From positions 6,944,001 through 7,008,000 of the forward strand of contig NZ_JAUSRB010000002.1 of assembly GCF_030811595.1 (NCBI RefSeq): 64,000 nucleotides of DNA, given 5' to 3'. Below are positions 61,165-64,000 of this stretch, in pieces; position 1 is the first letter of the stretch; each line of letters begins with the position of its first letter. The notes beneath the pieces are model-generated. The model saw nothing but the letters and a program-made list of their open reading frames with translations. It did not search any database and had not been told where the DNA came from. The translations under genes and the position numbers were made by a program. The stretch comes from Streptosporangium brasiliense (GTDB lineage Bacteria > Actinomycetota > Actinomycetes > Streptosporangiales > Streptosporangiaceae).

Positions 61165-63165
61165 ATGAGTTTCACCGACCGCCTGGGCGGCCTGGGATTC
61201 GGCGGCGACTACAACCCCGAGCAGTGGCCGGACGAGATCCGCGCCGAGGACGTGCTCCTGATGGCCGAGGCCGGGGTCAACCTGGTCACCGTCGGCGTCT
61301 TCGGATGGGCGCGGGTCGAGCCCGCGCCGGGCGCGTACGATTTCTCCTACTTCGACGCGGTGATGGACGAGCTGGCGGCGGCGGGGGTCACCGTGGACCT
61401 CGCCACCATGACCGCCTCACCGCCGCCGTGGCTGGCCACGGAACACCCGGAGATCCTGCCGGTCACCGAGTCCGGCACTGTCCTGTCGCCGGGCGGCCGC
61501 CAGCACTACTGCCCGTCCAGCCCGGTCTACCGCGACCGGGCCGCCCGGCTGGTCGAGGCGCTCGCCGCGCACTACCAGGCCCACCCTGCCCTGGGCTTCT
61601 GGCACATCGGCAACGAGTACGGCTGCCACGTCTCAGAGTGCTTCTGCGACGAGTCCGCCCGTGACTTCCGTCGCTGGCTGCATACGCGGTACGGCGACAT
61701 CGAGCGGCTGAACGCGGCCTGGTGCACCGACTTCTGGTCCCAGCGCTACACCTCGTTCGACCAGATCCTGCCCCCGAGGCTCGCGCCGACGTACGCCAAC
61801 CCGGCCCAGCAACTGGACTTCAAGAGGTTCAGCAACGAGGCGCTGCGCGCGTGCTTCGAGCTCGAGGCCGCGATCCTGCGACGGGTCACACCGGACGTGC
61901 CCGTCCTGACCAATTTCCTGGCTCACCACAAGCCCGTGGACCTGCACTCCTGGGCCGACCGGATGGACATCGTGGGGCTCGACAGCTACCCGGACCCGTT
62001 CTGGCCGCGCTCGCACGTGGCGGCGGGCCTCGCCTACGACCTGGCGCGCGGCGCGCACGGCGGCGACCCGTGGTACCTGGTCGAACAAGCGCCGTCGGCG
62101 GTCAACTGGCGGGGGCGCAACGGGATCAAGGAGCCCGGCCGGATGCGCCTGTGGAGCTGGCAGGCGATCGCGCACGGCGCCGACGCCGTCCTGTACTTCC
62201 AATGGCGGCAGTCACGCGGAGGCGCGGAGAAGTTCCACTCCGGGATGGTGCCGCACGGGGGTGCGGACACCCGGGTGTTCCGGGAGGTCGCCGCTCTGGG
62301 CGCCGAACTGGCCGCGGTGCCGGAGCTGGCCGGAACCCGCGTGGCGAACGAGGTGGCCGTGCTGTTCGACTGGAACAGCTGGTGGGCGCTCGAACTGGAC
62401 TCCCGTCCGTCCGACGGGCTGAAGGCCGTCGACCGGGCACTGGATCACTACGGCCCGCTGTTCGACCTCGGTGTGGGTGTGGACGTGCTGCCGCCCGGCG
62501 CGGACCTGTCCGGCTACAAGCTGGTCGTGGTCCCCAACCTCTATCTCCTCACCGAGGAGCACGCGGGGAGGCTGGCCGACTACGTCTCGGCCGGAGGCCA
62601 CCTGCTGGTGTCGTTCTTCACCTCCGTGGTGGACGGCAACGACCGGGTCCACCACGGCGGCTGCCCGGGGCCGCTGCGCGAGGCGCTCGGCCTGCGCGTC
62701 GAGGAGTATCTGCCCGCCGCCGAGGGCGAGACGTTCCCGCTGGCGGAAGGCACCGCGGATCTGTGGCGGGAGGACGTACGCATCGAGGGCGCGGACGTCC
62801 TGCTGGCCTTCCCCGACGGCACGCCCGCGGTCACCAGGAACCGGTTCGCCGCGGGCACGGTCCGTTACGTCACCACCCGTCCCGACGAGACGGTCATGCG
62901 TGCGGTCATGGCCGAGGCGCTCGCCGAGGCCGGCGCCGAGCCGGTACTGCCCGGCCTACCCGACGGTATGCAGGCCGCGGTGCGCTCGGGCGGGGGCCGG
63001 GAGTTCCTGCTGCTGCTCAACCACACCACCCAGGCCCGCACGGTCGATCTGCCGCACCGGTTCCACCATCTGCTCGCCCCCGGGCGTCCCGAGGTCGAGC
63101 AGGTCATCCTCCACCCCCGCGACGTCGCGGTTCTCGCGCGTCACTCCCCCTCCGAGGAGACCTGA
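61165..63165 (+). CDS. GH42 beta-galactosidase
   Basis: 666 residues. GH42 domains in order: a TIM barrel (about 1-385; GFGGDYNPEQWPDEI at the start), a trimerisation domain (about 390-600) and a small C-terminal beta domain. The acid/base Glu151 is in FWHIGNEYG, and the nucleophile Glu307 in WYLVEQAPSAVNW. Cys116, Cys154, Cys159 and Cys161 match the zinc site of the family. No signal peptide is seen, so it hydrolyses imported galactosides in the cytosol. It begins 4 bp after the permease gene and its stop overlaps the next start. Confidence 0.95.
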   Translation: MSFTDRLGGLGFGGDYNPEQWPDEIRAEDVLLMAEAGVNLVTVGVFGWARVEPAPGAYDFSYFDAVMDELAAAGVTVDLATMTASPPPWLATEHPEILPVTESGTVLSPGGRQHYCPSSPVYRDRAARLVEALAAHYQAHPALGFWHIGNEYGCHVSECFCDESARDFRRWLHTRYGDIERLNAAWCTDFWSQRYTSFDQILPPRLAPTYANPAQQLDFKRFSNEALRACFELEAAILRRVTPDVPVLTNFLAHHKPVDLHSWADRMDIVGLDSYPDPFWPRSHVAAGLAYDLARGAHGGDPWYLVEQAPSAVNWRGRNGIKEPGRMRLWSWQAIAHGADAVLYFQWRQSRGGAEKFHSGMVPHGGADTRVFREVAALGAELAAVPELAGTRVANEVAVLFDWNSWWALELDSRPSDGLKAVDRALDHYGPLFDLGVGVDVLPPGADLSGYKLVVVPNLYLLTEEHAGRLADYVSAGGHLLVSFFTSVVDGNDRVHHGGCPGPLREALGLRVEEYLPAAEGETFPLAEGTADLWREDVRIEGADVLLAFPDGTPAVTRNRFAAGTVRYVTTRPDETVMRAVMAEALAEAGAEPVLPGLPDGMQAAVRSGGGREFLLLLNHTTQARTVDLPHRFHHLLAPGRPEVEQVILHPRDVAVLARHSPSEET

Positions 63166-64000
63166 TGAGAACACGAGCGTTCCTGGCGGTGCTCACCGCC
63201 GCCCTCAGCAGCCTGGCCGCGCTCCCCCAGCCCGCGGCCGCCGACACACCGACCCCCCTCGCGGCGTCCTGGGAAGGACCTCTCAGCACCAAGGGCCGCT
63301 ACGTCGTGGACGCCACCGGAAAGCGGTTCAAACTGCAGTCCGGCAACTGGCACGGTGCCAGCGGCACCTGGACCGGCAGCGGCGACGACGAGGACCCGGC
63401 CAACAACTACGCGTCGGAGACCTCCCATCGGGTCCCGCTCGGCCTGGACCGGGTCCCGATGAGCAAGCTGATCACGGACTTCCATACGCTCGGCGTCAAC
63501 AGCATCCGGCTGCCGTTCTCCAACGGGATGATCACCGACGCGCGTCCGGTCACCGACGCGGGCGTGGCGGCCAACCCGCAGCTGCGCGGCCTCACTCCGC
63601 TCCAGGTCTACGACAGGGTCGTCGAGGCGCTCACCGCCGACGGGTTCGCCGTCATCCTCAACAACCACACGACCACCACCCGCTGGTGCTGCGGCGTCGA
63701 CGGGAACGAACGGTGGAACAGCAGCCAGACCACCCAGAAATGGCTGGACGACTGGGTGTTCATGGCGCGGCGGTACCAGGCCAACAAGCGGGTCGTCGGC
63801 GCCGACCTCCGCAACGAGGTACGCCGTGATACCTGGGACAACCCCAACTGGGGCATGGGCGACGGCCACGACTGGGCCGCCGCCGCGCAGCAGGCGGGCG
63901 ACCGGATCCTCACCGAGGCCAACCCGGACATGTTGATCATGATCGAGGGGATCAACTGGTCGGGCATCCCGGTCGACGGTGTCTGGCACGACAGGCCGCT
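63165..64000 (+). CDS. Secreted GH5-family glycoside hydrolase (partial)
   Basis: At least 278 residues; the gene continues past the window. A signal peptide (RTRAFLAVLTAALSSLAALP, cleavage near AAADT) is followed by a GH5-like TIM barrel. The first strand block is LITDFHTLGVNSIRLPFSNG, then VYDRVVEALTADGFAVILNN, and the acid/base Glu is in VVGADLRNEVRR. Cellulase or endo-glycanase activity is likely, with specificity unknown. TGATG overlap with the GH42 stop indicates one operon: an extracellular enzyme releases sugars that the importer and GH42 then use. Confidence 0.9.
   Translation, partial: MRTRAFLAVLTAALSSLAALPQPAAADTPTPLAASWEGPLSTKGRYVVDATGKRFKLQSGNWHGASGTWTGSGDDEDPANNYASETSHRVPLGLDRVPMSKLITDFHTLGVNSIRLPFSNGMITDARPVTDAGVAANPQLRGLTPLQVYDRVVEALTADGFAVILNNHTTTTRWCCGVDGNERWNSSQTTQKWLDDWVFMARRYQANKRVVGADLRNEVRRDTWDNPNWGMGDGHDWAAAAQQAGDRILTEANPDMLIMIEGINWSGIPVDGVWHDRP

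Noticed and set aside
1-64000. CRISPR array, tRNA or rRNA genes
   Set aside because: No regular short repeats with unique spacers and no cloverleaf-like or rRNA-like stretch were noticed on reading either strand. A covariance-model search could still reveal a tRNA.

Overview
The window is a high-GC, codon-dense actinobacterial chromosome segment. The GTG starts, PadR, MmyB-type and Lrp regulators, NarL-type two-component systems, WXG/EspC-like secretion targets and Tn3, IS256, IS481, IS5 and IS1182 elements suggest a filamentous actinomycete, perhaps Streptosporangiales. Genus is an inference. No tRNA, rRNA or CRISPR array was seen.

0-4 kb is a pile-up of insertion sequences. An IS256-family element with an 8-bp target duplication is split by an intact IS1182-family element, and one IS256 end is present twice as an inverted repeat. 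4.4-20.1 kb is mostly ordinary regulator/effector pairs: SDR with an MmyB-type regulator, sulfite-oxidase-like enzyme, FAD monooxygenase with PadR, Lrp with MFS pump, DUF1330 with LysR (now separated by an IS481 element), and PadR with a MacB-like ABC exporter. Three of these have clear palindromic operators in the shared intergenic space. Gene scars (TetR, P-type ATPase, IS5) lie between them.

20.6-47.6 kb is an accessory island built from broken mobile elements. It holds at least five remnants of Tn3-family TnpA from two lineages, Tn3-like terminal repeats, tyrosine- and serine-recombinase fragments, and phage-like small genes (terminase-small-subunit-like, excisionase). Between these sit apparent cargo genes: a 44-residue-repeat protein, a secreted beta-propeller protein, a prolyl oligopeptidase, an S1-domain protein lying between two halves of a TnpA, an EspC-like/WXG protein paired with a membrane-linked PI3/4-kinase-like protein, and a DinB / DHFR-like / ECF sigma group flanked by 47-bp inverted repeats.

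47.7-56.4 kb is more core-like: a secreted tripeptidyl-aminopeptidase-type hydrolase, a two-component system, a dead ABC ATPase, and an ABC-2 exporter operon whose own kinase and response regulator each carry a frameshift. 56.5-64 kb is a galactoside-use locus: truncated GH36 remnant, ROK repressor with an AT-rich operator, sugar ABC importer (binding lipoprotein and two permeases), GH42 beta-galactosidase and a secreted GH5-like glycosidase that runs off the window. The importer's ATPase is not encoded here and is presumably supplied in trans.
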